Shown here: positions 13,062-13,825 of the stretch, in pieces | Layout: each line of letters begins with the position of its first letter | How positions within the stretch are numbered: the stretch's first letter is position 1 | Assembly (NCBI GenBank): GCA_003541285.1 | Contig: DPMS01000493.1 | Span: 1 to 13,825, forward strand | Source: Actinomycetota bacterium | GTDB taxonomy: Bacteria > Actinomycetota > Actinomycetes > Streptosporangiales > Streptosporangiaceae | Reading direction: 5' to 3' | Length of the DNA stretch: 13,825 bases | Notes under the pieces: model-generated | The model's input: the letters and a program-made list of their open reading frames with translations, nothing else | Database searches by the model: none | Told to the model about the DNA's origin: nothing | Program-made: the position numbers and the translations under genes

Positions 13062-13270
13062 GCCCAGTAACCCGTTTGCGAGGGTGCATCGGTGGCTGCC
13101 GGGAGGGGTCTAGGGACTGGTCTAGGGCCAGTCGCCGCCGGACACGCCGATGTCGATTGCAGCACCCGGCAGGCCACAGGCCGGTGACAGATGACGGGCC
13201 TGAGCAGATCAGGAGCGGACGGCACACGACAGCGCCGGCATGGCCGGGAAGGCCTTGATCGTCTGGGTGG

Positions 13271-13300
13271 TGGGGCAGCGGGCGATGCCGGGCTGCCCCA
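13271..13300 (+). terminator. Candidate terminator hairpin downstream of the HNH gene
   Basis: TGGGGCAGC (13271-13279) and GCTGCCCCA (13292-13300) form a perfect 9-bp stem over a 12-nt loop, followed by TTGG. It lies 210 nt after the HNH stop. Lack of a T run lowers confidence; it could also be part of a small structured RNA. Confidence 0.4.
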
Positions 13301-13751
13301 TTGGTCAGGGAAGCGCCGATCCAGCAGCTATTGGCGCAGCGCCCACCACCGGATGGCAAGGTGACCACTTCACCGGCCTGGGTGGGCACAGAAAGAACGG
13401 CGCGACGGTCAGATTGCCTGCTGCCGGGCGGCCAGCGTTACCTGCATCTGACGGGACGCGCTGGGTGGCGAGTTAGCGCTGGCCAGACAGGAGAGAAGAC
13501 ATCGGGAGGTAGTGGCCGGCAGGAGCCAACGTGCGGGCTGTACGGATACAGAGCCGCCGCGGTCAACAGAGGATGGTGGCCTCTGCCGGGCTCAGAAGTC
13601 GGGCACGTATTGGGCACAGAGGGCCGCAGTGGGCCACTCTCAGCCGGTTGCCTGGACACTCCTCCGCTTCGGCCCAGCCCCTGCGACCCAAAACTACGGC
13701 GGCAGATCCGCAGGTCAGAGACAAGATAAGCACGTCGGCCCCGACCTGGGC

Positions 13752-13757
13752 TACCAT
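13752..13757 (+). promoter_or_regulatory. Candidate -10 box of the tRNA-Thr promoter
   Basis: TACCAT fits the actinomycete -10 pattern TAnnnT and lies 14 bp ahead of the tRNA 5' end, a suitable distance for a short 5' leader. No convincing -35 is visible. Confidence 0.3.
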
Positions 13758-13771
13758 GCACCGAGTCTCCC

Positions 13772-13825
13772 GCCGGTGTAGCTCAGTTGGCAGAGCAGCC
13801 GTCTTGTAAACGGCAGGTCAGCGGT
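13772..13825 (+). tRNA. tRNA-Thr (anticodon UGU), 3' end cut by window
   Basis: GCCGGTG (acceptor, 13772-13778), TA, D-arm GCTC-AGTTGGCA-GAGC (13781-13796), anticodon stem GCCGT/ACGGC (13798-13802, 13810-13814) and loop CTTGTAA with anticodon TGT at 13805-13807. The variable loop AGGTC and the start of the T stem AGCGG follow before the edge. The D-arm AGTTGGCA and the UGU anticodon identify threonine. The acceptor 3' strand lies outside the window. Confidence 0.95.

Larger units (their letters stand above)
13062..13771. other. 710-bp gene-free interval before tRNA-Thr
   Basis: Several open frames exist on both strands, but none has a ribosome site plus a recognisable fold, and one runs into the tRNA. 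Visible structure: GACTGG/CCAGTC hairpin at 13115-13133, GGTCTAGGG repeated at 13107 and 13119, a strong hairpin at 13271-13300, and an 8-bp inverted repeat GGCCAGCG/CGCTGGCC (13430-13437, 13477-13484). It may hold decayed mobile DNA; no gene remnant could be named. Confidence 0.45.

Noticed and set aside
13531..13809. 92-residue frame at the right edge
   Set aside because: It runs into the tRNA-Thr gene, and its final residues are the usual tRNA-shadow translation.
1..13825. CRISPR arrays, riboswitches, intact insertion sequences, rRNA
   Set aside because: I saw no regularly spaced repeats, no conserved aptamer cores I could recognise, no transposase motifs and no rRNA signatures.

Overview
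The window comes from a high-G+C Gram-positive actinomycete (Streptosporangiales/Streptomyces-like). Base composition is very G+C rich, third codon positions are strongly G/C, and GTG and TTG starts are used freely. It also carries a family pairing that is typical of that group and rare elsewhere: an Scr1-type DUF5753 helix-turn-helix regulator with a DUF397 protein and an orphan RsbW-like ATPase. No rRNA, CRISPR array or intact transposase is visible. I do not assign a species.

Layout, left to right. (1) 1-109: the first 36 codons of a secreted protein on the minus strand. (2) 210-2783: a MarR regulator followed by a 14-TM DHA2-type drug exporter. There is a promoter with overlapping operator-like half-sites in front of marR, a structured leader in front of the exporter and a strong hairpin terminator behind it. 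(3) 2846-3241: a hotdog acyl-CoA thioesterase, convergent with the next block. (4) 3257-6010: a divergent module made of an NrtR-like Nudix/winged-helix protein (minus), an SPFH/band-7 protein and a divergent NAD-kinase-fold protein (plus, GTGA stop/start overlap). Two copies of a 21-bp imperfect palindrome lie in the 85-bp divergent promoter region. (5) 6011-6519: a gene-free stretch with a hairpin and the first copy of a 68/69-bp repeat. (6) 6520-9457: a TetR regulator divergent from an ABC-2 type exporter operon (ATPase, permease with ATGA coupling, small beta-rich protein), with a palindromic operator between. (7) 9458-9648: the second copy of the 68/69-bp repeat, so the TetR/ABC cassette is bracketed by direct repeats. 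(8) 9649-11520: DUF397 and Scr1-like HTH genes (minus), and divergently an RsbW-like ATPase and a 94-aa protein (plus), a whiJ/abaA-like regulatory cluster. (9) 11517-11915: a SnoaL/NTF2-like protein (minus). (10) 12132-13061: an SBD-HNH endonuclease resembling phosphorothioate-dependent type IV restriction enzymes. (11) 13062-13771: a gene-free stretch, then the 5' part of tRNA-Thr(UGU), cut by the window edge.

The most promising candidate for an undescribed system is block 4. An ADP-ribose-pyrophosphatase/NrtR-type protein, a scaffold-type SPFH protein and an NAD-kinase-like enzyme are arranged round a shared two-site operator. This suggests a locally regulated NAD(H)/ADP-ribose-linked pathway organised by a cytosolic or peripheral membrane SPFH assembly. 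The components and operator are seen directly; the joint function is inference. The second item of interest is the TetR-ABC cassette bracketed by a nearly identical non-coding repeat. The third is the solitary SBD-HNH restriction gene without dnd genes beside it.
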